Assembly: GCA_947631455.1 (NCBI GenBank)
Contig: CANRLH010000004.1
Coordinates: forward strand, 124,001 to 188,000
DNA length: 64,000 nt
Direction: 5' to 3'
From: an uncultured Clostridia bacterium
GTDB lineage: Bacteria > Bacillota > Clostridia > Oscillospirales > Ruminococcaceae
The notes beneath the pieces were generated by a model. It was not told the DNA's origin, did not search any database, and saw nothing but the letters and a program-made list of their open reading frames with translations. A program made the position numbers and the translations under genes. Within the stretch, counting starts at the first letter, position 1; the number at the start of each line of letters is the position of its first letter. Below, piece by piece: positions 1-8,518 of the stretch.

Positions 1-757
1 CGCCAAAAGTAAACTGCCTTTCCGGGCAGAGTACTATTCCCATCTCAAGTATCTTTTCTTTAAAAGTTGTTATATTGCTATGACCTATGTAATACTCAAT
101 AAATGGCTTGCCATTTTCTCCACATTGGATAAGTCCTTTGACCGTATCATCTATATATACCCAATCGTTAGGATTATTTCCCTCTACAAGCTTAAGCGGC
201 AAATTATTAATCATTGCAGTTACTATGGTGTTAACAGCCTTTTTTGATCTATCTCCAATACCAAATGTATTTGTTAAAATAACTTTATTATAATCCATGC
301 TGTTGCAATTCGAAATATATGCACATATGTCTCCCGCTGCTCTTTTAGCAATTCCATATATATCTATTGTAAAGCTATTAGTTTCGCTGCTTTTCATATT
401 TTCATAACTGGAACTTGCAAATATAAATTTTCGGCAAAACTTTACGGAGTCTTTACATACACTCGCCGCAACAGATATATTATTCGTTTGCAACTGTACA
501 TTATAGCGATCTTCAGCACCCATAGATCCTCCCCAAGACATATAGTACAGTACATCAACAGTATCTTTTATATGTTCAGAAAGGTTTTCTTTTTTTAAAT
601 CAATTTCAACAGGTACAAATAAATTGTAATTACATAATGAAGTTAAATTTTCGCCATTTAAATCTACTCCATATACTGTGTAGCCTTTTTCAAGTAATGC
701 TTTTGTCAGCGCTCCGCCGATAAATCCTCCTGCCCCGGTCACTATTGCTTTTTTCAA
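1..757 (-). CDS. NAD-dependent epimerase/dehydratase (extended SDR), partial
   Basis: About 252 residues of an extended short-chain dehydrogenase; the C-terminus lies beyond the left edge. The N-terminus carries the Rossmann motif TGAGGFIG (GxxGxxG) and a YGIAK segment supplies the Tyr-x3-Lys catalytic pair. I start it at a TTG (755-757) because GAGGTG lies 5 bases upstream and no in-frame ATG precedes the Rossmann strand. It is the last visible gene of the polysaccharide operon, 13 bases after rfbC. In this setting, after a 2,3-dehydratase, a 3-ketoreductase and a 3,5-epimerase, the likely role is 4-ketoreduction of an NDP-deoxyhexose. A 4-epimerase or 4,6-dehydratase is also possible. The family is sure, the substrate is inference. 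Confidence 0.85.
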   Translation of the reverse strand, partial: MKKAIVTGAGGFIGGALTKALLEKGYTVYGVDLNGENLTSLCNYNLFVPVEIDLKKENLSEHIKDTVDVLYYMSWGGSMGAEDRYNVQLQTNNISVAASVCKDSVKFCRKFIFASSSYENMKSSETNSFTIDIYGIAKRAAGDICAYISNCNSMDYNKVILTNTFGIGDRSKKAVNTIVTAMINNLPLKLVEGNNPNDWVYIDDTVKGLIQCGENGKPFIEYYIGHSNITTFKEKILEMGIVLCPERQFTFG

Positions 758-770
758 CTTAACACCTCAT

Positions 771-1316
771 TTAAAAATTTATGTCACTGTCTTTTAAAAA
801 CGGTGCATCTTTATCCTTCTGAGAGACAACAGGCGTTATGTTTCCCCAATCTATTCCAATATCCGGATCATTCCATGCAATTGCTCGATCAAACTCAGGG
901 TAATATAATTCATCGACTTTATACTGCACCTCTGTATCATCAACAAGTGACATACATACATGTCCAAAACCTTTTGGAATGAATATCTGCTGCTTTTTTT
1001 CAGCATCTAATTCAATGGAAACATATTTTTTATATGTTGGTGATTTTTTTCTTAAATCAACAGCTATATCAAGAATCTTACCCCTTGTGCAACGCAACAA
1101 CTTCGCCTGTGCCCTAGGTGCATTCTGAAAGTGAATTCCTCTTATAGTGTATTTTTTTAAAGAAAGCAAGTGATTGTCCTGAACAAACACAGTGTTTATT
1201 CCAAATTTCTCCATAGTTCGTTTTGAGTATGATTCCATATAATAACCTCTGAAATCCTCAAATACACTCGGAGTAAACAATATTACCTCAGGTATTTTCA
1301 GTCTATATGCTTCCAT
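771..1316 (-). CDS. rfbC: dTDP-4-dehydrorhamnose 3,5-epimerase family protein
   Basis: A 181-residue cupin of the RmlC family, the usual length. The active-site block is present: RGIHFQ gives the catalytic His (H62), Lys72 follows in AQAKLLR, and AWNDPDIGIDW near residues 167-177 holds the conserved Asp region. RmlC enzymes epimerise C3 and C5 of dTDP-4-keto-6-deoxyglucose in the cytoplasm. Here it follows the Gfo/Idh oxidoreductase with a 3-base gap, so the two are co-translated. Because a 2,3-dehydratase is upstream, the substrate may be a 2-deoxy 4-keto sugar and the reaction mainly C5 epimerisation, giving an L-series sugar rather than rhamnose. That is inference. Confidence 0.93.
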   Translation of the reverse strand: MEAYRLKIPEVILFTPSVFEDFRGYYMESYSKRTMEKFGINTVFVQDNHLLSLKKYTIRGIHFQNAPRAQAKLLRCTRGKILDIAVDLRKKSPTYKKYVSIELDAEKKQQIFIPKGFGHVCMSLVDDTEVQYKVDELYYPEFDRAIAWNDPDIGIDWGNITPVVSQKDKDAPFLKDSDINF

Positions 1317-1319
1317 CGT

Positions 1320-2342
1320 TTAACACCCTCTCGCCTCTTCGACAATCTCAGCCTGTCTTAATATAGCCTTGTAATTTTCTTCTCTTTGCTCTTTATCATT
1401 TACACACCGGCAGAACTTTTCTATAGACTTTTTAAAGGTATCGTCTGCCGATAGCTTCATAATCTCTGTTTCGTTTCCCACTGTCACCTCAGCAGCAGGC
1501 TCAAACCCGTCCGGTGCTGTCAGTATCCTGCCCGTGCGAATAAACCCTTTACTTCCCCATATCTCAAGCTCACATTTATAGCTGTTATCCATTCCGAATG
1601 ACAGCTGTGCTGTAACTCCTTTGTCATTTACCATTGCAGCACTGCCGTAGATATCAACATCAAACTCATCTGTGTAATTAAGATTTGAATATTTAAGCCG
1701 TGCTGTGTTTCCAAGAAGCATTGAAGCAAGCTTTATAGTGTAACCTCCGCAGTCTAGCAGCGCTCCACCGCCAAGCTCCTTATTGTATCTGAAATCGTTT
1801 TTCTGACGTTGCGGAAATCCGAACGCTATTCGATAAAGTCTTACATCGCCTATCTTTCCGCCTTTTACTATATCCTGTATCTCTTCTATCTGATTATGAA
1901 ACTGAAACATATAGTTTTCATGCACTGCAAGCCCCTTTTCTCTTGCTATCTCCAAAAGATCTCTTGTGTCACCGGCACTGGTAGTTGACGGCTTTTCAAG
2001 AAATATATGCTTTCCGTTCTCAAGAGCTTTTTTTGCCCACTTAAAATGCAGTGCTGGCGGCAACGGCAAGTAAACCGCATTTATCTCTGAAGATTCAAGT
2101 AACTCCCCATAGCTCGAAAATACCTTTCCGCCATATTCGTCTTCAAAGCTCTGAGCCTTCTTTGCCTCGTTATCTATTACCGTGCTGTCCGCCTCTTTAT
2201 CTCCGAACCACTCTTTTGCGCTTGCGTGCGCAACTCCTATGTATTTCGCTCCGTCGCATTTTTGTATTGCCGGCATAAAACGCCTGAAAGCTATTTCTGA
2301 CGGGCAGATTATTCCGATTCTTAGCTTTTCCAATCTCACCAC
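1320..2342 (-). CDS. Gfo/Idh/MocA oxidoreductase, probable NDP-sugar 3-ketoreductase
   Basis: A 340-residue NAD(P)-dependent oxidoreductase. It has an N-terminal Rossmann fold (residues 7-120), the EKP motif with Lys117, and a C-terminal alpha/beta domain. In the segment GGGALLDCGGY the usual catalytic His is replaced by Tyr201. As I recall, the dTDP-sugar C3-ketoreductase KijD10 uses a Lys/Tyr pair with the same 84-residue spacing, which fits a 3-ketoreductase acting after a 2,3-dehydratase. The start overlaps the end of the 2,3-dehydratase gene by 7 bases, so translation is probably coupled. The family is clear; the 3-ketoreductase role rests on this residue and on the neighbours. Confidence 0.85.
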   Translation of the reverse strand: MVRLEKLRIGIICPSEIAFRRFMPAIQKCDGAKYIGVAHASAKEWFGDKEADSTVIDNEAKKAQSFEDEYGGKVFSSYGELLESSEINAVYLPLPPALHFKWAKKALENGKHIFLEKPSTTSAGDTRDLLEIAREKGLAVHENYMFQFHNQIEEIQDIVKGGKIGDVRLYRIAFGFPQRQKNDFRYNKELGGGALLDCGGYTIKLASMLLGNTARLKYSNLNYTDEFDVDIYGSAAMVNDKGVTAQLSFGMDNSYKCELEIWGSKGFIRTGRILTAPDGFEPAAEVTVGNETEIMKLSADDTFKKSIEKFCRCVNDKEQREENYKAILRQAEIVEEARGC

Positions 2343-3649
2343 TCCAATACCGAAAGCAGATTTCTAAGCTGAATGTTTAAACAGTTATTTACCTGAACCA
2401 ACATATTTAGCGTCTTATAGTCGACCCAGAAATATCCCTCCGGCAGCTTAGTTAAGTCTTCTTCGCTTATTCTCATTATGACATTTCTGTTTTGCTCGTG
2501 ATAAAACCTTCCGCCTTCTTCTGACAAAAGTGTGTCAAACACTACCCCTTCTTTTCTTTTTAGCTTATCATCAAAAAGCCTGTCCACTTCATTGAGCTTA
2601 TGGTTATGAACATACTCTCGTTGAACAGTAGGACCGAGTTCTATCTTGTCAAAACAGCCGATCTCCGGCGTTGCCCTTACAAGAAATTCATATGCGTCCT
2701 TATGTATTCTTGTCATAAGTCCAAAGGTCGCTATCCCAGATGCTTCAAAAAGCGGCTGTGTCCAATGCTTTACCTCTCTGCCCTCAATTTCAATATCGCA
2801 GAATACCACTTTGAAGCTGTAAGGTTCCTTACATACAAATTCACCGTTTTTCATTTCCCAGCTTTTCAGAGAATACAGCGGAACTAGCCTCTTTTCGGTA
2901 TCTTCAAACATCTTGTAATTATTTATGTACCGATATATTTCAGGCAATCTGTTTTTACCATCACCAGTCACCGACCGTTTAAAGCTGTCATCGGTGATCT
3001 CACTTAAGTACTCCTCATCACAAAGCGGTAGGCAGGAAATAACTGTCCTCGTATCCATATTGACCAGATTGTCATATCGCATAAGCTCCTTTATCTGCTT
3101 TAACGTCATCCAGTCATGGCTTGGCAGGACTTCTATATCCTCGTCAATTTCTATGATTATATTCCGATTTCTCTTGGCAAGAAATCTTGATGATTGCTCA
3201 GACTGTATCTGGTCAACGATTATTTTATATTTTTCCGCATTTACAAAGTATTCAAGATATGCTGGCTTTCTACCACCGTGTTTTTGTGTGAAATTAGACT
3301 TAGTTGCCTGAATTGTCGGTGATATCTGTATCTTATTTATATTTCCCGGCTCAATCTTATACTGCATCAAGTAATGCATTTCTCCGCTTATCTTTTTGCG
3401 TATGATCCCTAAGTATCCTATTTCATTCTGTATAATTACCGGCTGCTCCATAACAGCTTGTCCGCCTTCATATTTTTGTATGCCCTTTATCTGAAAAAAG
3501 CTGCCGTCGTAATTTCGTATCTCTCCCTTGCTTTCATCATAGTACCAATTGCCACAATCAGACAGTTCTGTTTTTTTCATTTCCACTTTTATTTCCCGGT
3601 TCTTTTCCGCTATCCTTTTTAGCAGATACTTCCTGCTGTTCTGGGGCAT
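2336..3649 (-). CDS. NDP-hexose 2,3-dehydratase
   Basis: 437 residues, typical of the NDP-hexose 2,3-dehydratase family (TylX3, OleV, SpnO, EryBVI). The protein is an internal pseudo-repeat: residues about 35-200 and 270-437 each run from a substrate-binding beta section to a xxRNxII(I/M)xI(D/S)E-D segment, and VKHWTQP marks the second half. The enzyme removes the C2 hydroxyl of NDP-4-keto-6-deoxyglucose, the committed step to 2,6-dideoxysugars. Such genes are best known from actinomycete antibiotic clusters, so one inside a Clostridia polysaccharide operon is notable. It begins 4 bases after the flippase stop. Confidence 0.9.
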   Translation of the reverse strand: MPQNSRKYLLKRIAEKNREIKVEMKKTELSDCGNWYYDESKGEIRNYDGSFFQIKGIQKYEGGQAVMEQPVIIQNEIGYLGIIRKKISGEMHYLMQYKIEPGNINKIQISPTIQATKSNFTQKHGGRKPAYLEYFVNAEKYKIIVDQIQSEQSSRFLAKRNRNIIIEIDEDIEVLPSHDWMTLKQIKELMRYDNLVNMDTRTVISCLPLCDEEYLSEITDDSFKRSVTGDGKNRLPEIYRYINNYKMFEDTEKRLVPLYSLKSWEMKNGEFVCKEPYSFKVVFCDIEIEGREVKHWTQPLFEASGIATFGLMTRIHKDAYEFLVRATPEIGCFDKIELGPTVQREYVHNHKLNEVDRLFDDKLKRKEGVVFDTLLSEEGGRFYHEQNRNVIMRISEEDLTKLPEGYFWVDYKTLNMLVQVNNCLNIQLRNLLSVLEW

Positions 3650-3653
3650 TTTA

Positions 3654-5099
3654 TCACCTCATTGATCTTACAAAATTTATTGCTTCTTTTATATCCACTT
3701 TCTTTATGTACAGATATCCTAAATACATAAGAATGTATGCAAGCATTCCCCAAAAACCAAAGAACCAGTTGCTTATTATGAATGCTATCGTCATTAATAT
3801 TTCGATGATAATATCTTTTGTTACGTGAATGGGTATTCTTTTTGAAAGAAACAACTCACATATCACACAACGGAATATCAGTACAAAAAGTATTGATAGT
3901 ATCGCCATTGTTACGCTGTTAAGCACCACTGTTGAGATAAGTGTACATACAACGCTTAACGCCAATGAAGCCATATTGCATTTCATCAAAACGTTTTCCA
4001 TCCTGAGGCTTTTGTAGTATGTATTTACAAGCATTGATACCTTGCTCTCATATGCGCATACAGGAAACAGAATTGCCGCATATCTTAAGCTCTCGGAATA
4101 CTGAGGAAGCCACGCCGATAGTATTTTCATCATCGGATAATACATCGTAAGTACACCGAATATCAGTCCCATAAGTATTATTCGCATTACACTGTATATT
4201 TCCGGTAATCTCTCTTGGCTTGTTCTTCTAAGCGTTGGATACATTACCACTGATATTGCGTTTATCGCTGTGACCACCATATTGGAAATACTTAATGAAA
4301 GTGATACTTTTCCGAAGGTTGATATATCCCAGTGACGTTCTATTCCAAATCTGACAACGCCAATGATGAGTAAACTGCTTAGTTCAACAAGTAATAATTT
4401 AAAACCTGTTGAAATGTTTTGCTTTATCTCCCCAACTGTGTTTTTAATACTGATGCAACCTGAAAAAACCAGATCTTTGCAATACCAGATGCCGATACAC
4501 AGCGATACAAATACAGCTAAGACATTTGAACATATTAGTAAATGAAATTGTGTGTAGCCTGTTAATATCAGCAATACAGCAAGTATTACCAAAATAATTT
4601 TCTCGGAAATAGTTACTATAGCAAATTCTTTTATCCTCCCTGTTGCTTGAAGTATAAATGTTATGAACCACCTTAAACACATTGCTACTGCAACTACACA
4701 GGTACAACCGATTACAAAATGTTTGTTTTTATCATCTACAATAAACAGTGAGCAGATAAATACAAGCAGGTAAATGATAACCTCACTCAGCCCTAATAAA
4801 CGAAATTGTGTGGAGTATAACGGCTTATCCAAGTCTTTGTAATAACTTCCGCCCTCTCTTAGATAAATACCTTCATACCAACCGAAAGCCAACACCCCAA
4901 CATAACCGGTATAGAAAACATATAGCTGGTAATAGCCATATTGCTCTACACCAATAAACTTTGGTATGACAAGAACTATTACTGTAGAAATTAGCAGTGA
5001 TAACACATTAGATATAAATGTGTATGATATATTTTTAAAGAAATCTGCAAGCCTACTCCTTGGCAAATCCTTTGCCTTCTTTCTTTTTTTCTTCCTCAA
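3654..5099 (-). CDS. wzx: Polysaccharide flippase (Wzx / MVF-MATE superfamily)
   Basis: About 480 residues with some 12-14 hydrophobic segments spread along the whole chain, starting with FKNISYTFISNVLSLL, the usual N-terminal signature of oligosaccharide flippases. It would move undecaprenyl-linked repeat units across the membrane for Wzy polymerisation. There is no ATG near the N-terminus. The start is a TTG at 5099, which overlaps the upstream gene by 47 bases, or a TTG at 5066, which has a better Shine-Dalgarno stretch (GAAGGCAAAGG). The basic first 11 residues may therefore not be translated. Substrate specificity cannot be read from the sequence. Confidence 0.9.
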   Translation of the reverse strand: MRKKKRKKAKDLPRSRLADFFKNISYTFISNVLSLLISTVIVLVIPKFIGVEQYGYYQLYVFYTGYVGVLAFGWYEGIYLREGGSYYKDLDKPLYSTQFRLLGLSEVIIYLLVFICSLFIVDDKNKHFVIGCTCVVAVAMCLRWFITFILQATGRIKEFAIVTISEKIILVILAVLLILTGYTQFHLLICSNVLAVFVSLCIGIWYCKDLVFSGCISIKNTVGEIKQNISTGFKLLLVELSSLLIIGVVRFGIERHWDISTFGKVSLSLSISNMVVTAINAISVVMYPTLRRTSQERLPEIYSVMRIILMGLIFGVLTMYYPMMKILSAWLPQYSESLRYAAILFPVCAYESKVSMLVNTYYKSLRMENVLMKCNMASLALSVVCTLISTVVLNSVTMAILSILFVLIFRCVICELFLSKRIPIHVTKDIIIEILMTIAFIISNWFFGFWGMLAYILMYLGYLYIKKVDIKEAINFVRSMR

Positions 5100-6066
5100 G
5101 CTCTATTATTTTATCTATAAGGCGAGTAGGCGAAAAACATCCATCGTAATGATAATCAATCTCTTCTCGTCTTTTTACCCACTCAATATCTATGTCCTCC
5201 GGATTCTCAAATACCTTCATATATCTTGGATCGTAGAATGGCATATTTACTATATTTTTGTTTGTCGTTAGCAGCTTTTTATTATAGCAGACCGCTTCGT
5301 AGTAGCGAATTGATACGCCCGATTGTCCTTCTGTCGGTATATCAAGTATACAGTTGCTTTTCTTGACTTCTTCAACTACCTGAGGATATTTTATTCTTTC
5401 GTTATATTTGATATCACTTTTATATTTCTGTTCTTTAGTTGATACATCTACTATCCTAAAACTCATCAATACGCCTCTAGATTTTAAGAATCCATATAGC
5501 CTGTGAAGATTATTTAATCGATTCTTATTTCCTCCAATAAAATACAAATCATAATTAACTTCTTTGCATATGTTGTCTAAAGGCATTTTGTAAGGGAAAA
5601 TATAATGTATATAGTTATACTTTACTGCGTCATCATTATCAAATGTGAATATGTAATCAAATTTTAAGACAGAAAGACATTTTAGGGCGTATGCCGACCA
5701 ATAAGAAGCTACATGATCAGCAAAATATAGTATGTAATGTACTTTATACTTTTTTTGAAGTTCTAATAAATACGATGGATCCATAGGAAATATTACTGGA
5801 GCCATAAATACAACATAATATTCGACATTGGTATCATTTATAATGTCATCAAAGGTCGATCCCCATATATGCTTAAAAGGCAGATCTATTATTTTATTGA
5901 CTTTTTTTGACAAATGAATTTTTCTTAATGCTTTTAAGAAAATACTATTGATATTACGAGTTGTGTTTATAAATGCTACATTTTCTTTATAGTCACAATG
6001 TTCAAACTGTTCCTGCAACTGTAGAAAACGCAAATCACTTGTACCAATAAGAAATTTCCTTTCCAT
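5053..6066 (-). CDS. Probable glycosyltransferase of the polysaccharide operon
   Basis: 337 residues, soluble, AT-rich and very Tyr/Lys/Ile rich. The C-terminal half has the layout of a GT-B enzyme: a block around GQSGVSIRYYEAVCYNKKLL near residues 250-275 resembles the donor-binding Glu region of LPS/CgeB-type glycosyltransferases, followed by NPEDI and a charged tail ending in EEEKKKEGK. I do not recognise a specific family. The ATG at 6064-6066 has a good AAGGAGAG site. It lies between the ribulose-phosphate epimerase and the flippase, so addition of one sugar of the repeat unit is the natural inference. Confidence 0.55.
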   Translation of the reverse strand: MERKFLIGTSDLRFLQLQEQFEHCDYKENVAFINTTRNINSIFLKALRKIHLSKKVNKIIDLPFKHIWGSTFDDIINDTNVEYYVVFMAPVIFPMDPSYLLELQKKYKVHYILYFADHVASYWSAYALKCLSVLKFDYIFTFDNDDAVKYNYIHYIFPYKMPLDNICKEVNYDLYFIGGNKNRLNNLHRLYGFLKSRGVLMSFRIVDVSTKEQKYKSDIKYNERIKYPQVVEEVKKSNCILDIPTEGQSGVSIRYYEAVCYNKKLLTTNKNIVNMPFYDPRYMKVFENPEDIDIEWVKRREEIDYHYDGCFSPTRLIDKIIELEEEKKKEGKGFAKE

Positions 6067-6090
6067 ATTATTTATCTCTCCTTAATTTCT

Positions 6091-6765
6091 TTATAGATTC
6101 AAACATTTTCGAAACTCACGAATATGTGTTTCATAGTCGCAAATATCTCCATTAAAAATACTTGAAGTCCCTGCTACAAAAATATTTGCGCCAATATTTC
6201 GTAAAATACGAGCATTTTCATATGTTATATTACCATCTACTTCAATTTCTATATTATCCTTACCTCTCTCAGTTAAAAACTGGCGAAGTCTTTTTGCTTT
6301 TTTTATTGTGCTTGGCACAATTCGTTGACCGGCAAACCCGGGATTCACCATTAAAAGATTTATTCCGTCAATATAATCTAGAACTTCTTCAAGTACATAT
6401 ATTGGAGTTGCTGGGTTAATTGCAAGAAATCGTTTGCACCCATATTCAGACAACCAATCTAACGCTCTCTGAATTTGAGAAGTACTTTCATAATGGATCG
6501 ACACCATATCGCTACTTTTTATCCCAAGCCAGCGATATTTATATTCAGGGGATTTTATCATCAAATGCAAGTCAAGAGGAATTTTTGTCAACTCACGCAA
6601 ACCTCGTATATAATCAGAACCAAGTCCAAAATTAGGAACAAAATCGCCGTCCATAACATCAATATGTAAATATTCAACATTTTCACTCTCAAATATTGAA
6701 ATTACAGATTTTAAATCAATTAGGTTCGCACACATCATTGATGCAGATATTTTTGACTTTTTCAA
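6091..6765 (-). CDS. Ribulose-phosphate 3-epimerase family protein
   Basis: A 224-residue TIM barrel of the Rpe family, full length. The motifs HIDVMDGDFVPNFGLG (metal-binding His and Asp), LDLHLMI, LMVNPGFAGQ and EVDGNI are intact. Rpe interconverts D-ribulose 5-phosphate and D-xylulose 5-phosphate. A housekeeping copy would normally sit elsewhere, so this one appears dedicated to the operon. It follows the TarJ-like dehydrogenase and TarI-like cytidylyltransferase and would adjust the pentulose phosphate supply for CDP-alditol synthesis. Whether the operon uses ribulose-5-P or xylulose-5-P decides which alditol is made. Confidence 0.92.
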   Translation of the reverse strand: MKKSKISASMMCANLIDLKSVISIFESENVEYLHIDVMDGDFVPNFGLGSDYIRGLRELTKIPLDLHLMIKSPEYKYRWLGIKSSDMVSIHYESTSQIQRALDWLSEYGCKRFLAINPATPIYVLEEVLDYIDGINLLMVNPGFAGQRIVPSTIKKAKRLRQFLTERGKDNIEIEVDGNITYENARILRNIGANIFVAGTSSIFNGDICDYETHIREFRKCLNL

Positions 6766-6779
6766 ATGTACATTACTCC

Positions 6780-7817
6780 TTACATTGTAAACATTACTTT
6801 AATAGATAACTCGTTATGAAGTCTCATTACATCAAAAGCTTTTTCATACTCCGATAATGAAAATGTATGAGTTATTAAATTTTCTATTGGCAACTTATCT
6901 TTTTCAAGATATTTAACAGTAGTCTTCCAATCATTTTTTCTATCGTTGTAACTTGAGTTCCATGTTCCCAAAACTGTCAGTTCACCTCTTAATATTTTCC
7001 AGTAAACTTGTTTTTCTAAAGTAATATTACTCTCGGGATTACCTGTTAAAACAATTCTCCCACCCTTCTTAGCAGAGCTAATTGCTTTGTTTATTGCCTG
7101 ATTGCTGCCAACACACTCAAGGACAACATCAGCTCCCAAATTATTCGTAATTTTCATAAAGTCAACATTAGCATTCTCTTTAGATGAATCAATAAAGTAG
7201 TCAATGCCAAGCTTTTTTGCAAAAGGAAACTTTTTATTATTTCTACCGATTAATATTACTTTGCTTGCTCCAAATATCTTTGCCCAAACGGTTGCTATCA
7301 TACCGATAGTACCAGTTCCTATGACCGCGACAGTATCTCCATTCTTAACTTTACCGAAATCCACACAATGCTTTGCAACTGCTGCAGGCTCACATAACGC
7401 TGCCAACGAATAAGGTATTTTGTCAGAAAAAGTCACTATATTCCATATAGGTACAGATATATATTCTGCAAAAGCTCCATTGCATCTTGAACCAAAATAA
7501 TCATAATTTTCGCATCTTGAGTATTCCTCAACTTTACATGAATGACATTGACGACATGGTAATAATGGAAAAACCACGGCACGCTTTCCTATAAGAGTCC
7601 TATCTATATTTGAACCAACATCTACAATCTCTCCGGAAAATTCATGTCCGGGTATTGTAGGAAAAGTATATGTTCCTGTAATGAAAATGCGTGGTATATC
7701 GCTACTACATATTCCGCAGGCTTTAACCTTGATAAGTACTTCTCCGTCTTTAAGAATAGGATCAGGCACATCCTTATAAATGATATTACCAACACTTTCT
7801 AAAACACAGGCTTTCAT
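6780..7817 (-). CDS. Zinc-dependent MDR dehydrogenase, TarJ-like pentulose-phosphate reductase
   Basis: A 345-residue medium-chain dehydrogenase. CGICSSD and GHEFSGE give the catalytic zinc ligands, the CRQCHSCKVEEYSRC segment gives the structural zinc cysteines, and GTGTIG is the nucleotide-binding turn. Its start overlaps the cytidylyltransferase stop by 4 bases (ATGA type). TarJ-type enzymes reduce ribulose 5-phosphate to ribitol 5-phosphate with NADPH, and galactitol-1-phosphate dehydrogenases are close relatives. The cytidylyltransferase and TagF/TarL-like neighbours favour the alditol-phosphate role. With a dedicated Rpe next door, xylulose-5-P (giving arabinitol-P or xylitol-P) is an alternative substrate. 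Confidence 0.8.
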   Translation of the reverse strand: MKACVLESVGNIIYKDVPDPILKDGEVLIKVKACGICSSDIPRIFITGTYTFPTIPGHEFSGEIVDVGSNIDRTLIGKRAVVFPLLPCRQCHSCKVEEYSRCENYDYFGSRCNGAFAEYISVPIWNIVTFSDKIPYSLAALCEPAAVAKHCVDFGKVKNGDTVAVIGTGTIGMIATVWAKIFGASKVILIGRNNKKFPFAKKLGIDYFIDSSKENANVDFMKITNNLGADVVLECVGSNQAINKAISSAKKGGRIVLTGNPESNITLEKQVYWKILRGELTVLGTWNSSYNDRKNDWKTTVKYLEKDKLPIENLITHTFSLSEYEKAFDVMRLHNELSIKVMFTM

Positions 7818-8518
7818 AATCCACTTTCCTCCATATATGTTTTCAACAAAATTAAATCGTTTGGAGTTGTAATTTTAATGTTTCTCTCATCCCCCGGCAC
7901 AGTTATAACATCAAAATTATATTTCAACGCAAGTTCAGTACTGCCATTGATATTTATAATCTCATCATAATCCGTATCAAGATTTGCCTTGAGGTATTTT
8001 TGAAATCTAAACACCTCTGGTGCTTGTCCGGCTACTAACATTTGGCGAGGTAGTACCTTAGATGCACGATTATATTCATTAAGAATATAAAATGTGTCTT
8101 TAGCTGGAAGTACAGGCATAACTCCGTCATGATTTTTTAGCGATAAAATACATCTTGTTATCAGATCTGCAGAAACCATTGGACGCGCAGCATCATGAAT
8201 AATGACAGTATCATCTTTCATATCAATATAATTATGTATTATCTTTAATCCATTTAATATAGATAATTGTCTACTATCACCAGGGTCCGCATATTCACAA
8301 AATTTGTTTATACATTGATCAGAAATCATTGAACTAATATCATTTCTCCAAGCTTTATCTGCAACAATAACAATTTTTTGAACTAATGGGTGACAATCAA
8401 ATGTTTTCAACGAATAACTTATAATTTGTTTTCCTTCAAAAATCAAATACTGTTTTGGAATTTTGCCAACACCCATCCGTTTTCCAACTCCACCAGATAA
8501 TATCAGTGCAACTGCCAT
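7814..8518 (-). CDS. IspD/TarI-family cytidylyltransferase (CDP-alditol synthesis)
   Basis: A 234-residue protein with the IspD/TarI fold. The N-terminal LSGGVGKRMG loop and PKQYL supply the CTP-binding residues, and HDAARPMVS is the conserved central motif. IspD and TarI look alike, but the position between a TarJ-like dehydrogenase and a TagF/TarL-like transferase argues for an alditol-5-phosphate cytidylyltransferase making CDP-ribitol or a stereoisomer. The ATG directly abuts the TAA of the transferase gene, so translation is coupled. An isoprenoid (IspD) role cannot be excluded from sequence alone but is unlikely in this operon. Confidence 0.85.
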   Translation of the reverse strand: MAVALILSGGVGKRMGVGKIPKQYLIFEGKQIISYSLKTFDCHPLVQKIVIVADKAWRNDISSMISDQCINKFCEYADPGDSRQLSILNGLKIIHNYIDMKDDTVIIHDAARPMVSADLITRCILSLKNHDGVMPVLPAKDTFYILNEYNRASKVLPRQMLVAGQAPEVFRFQKYLKANLDTDYDEIININGSTELALKYNFDVITVPGDERNIKITTPNDLILLKTYMEESGL

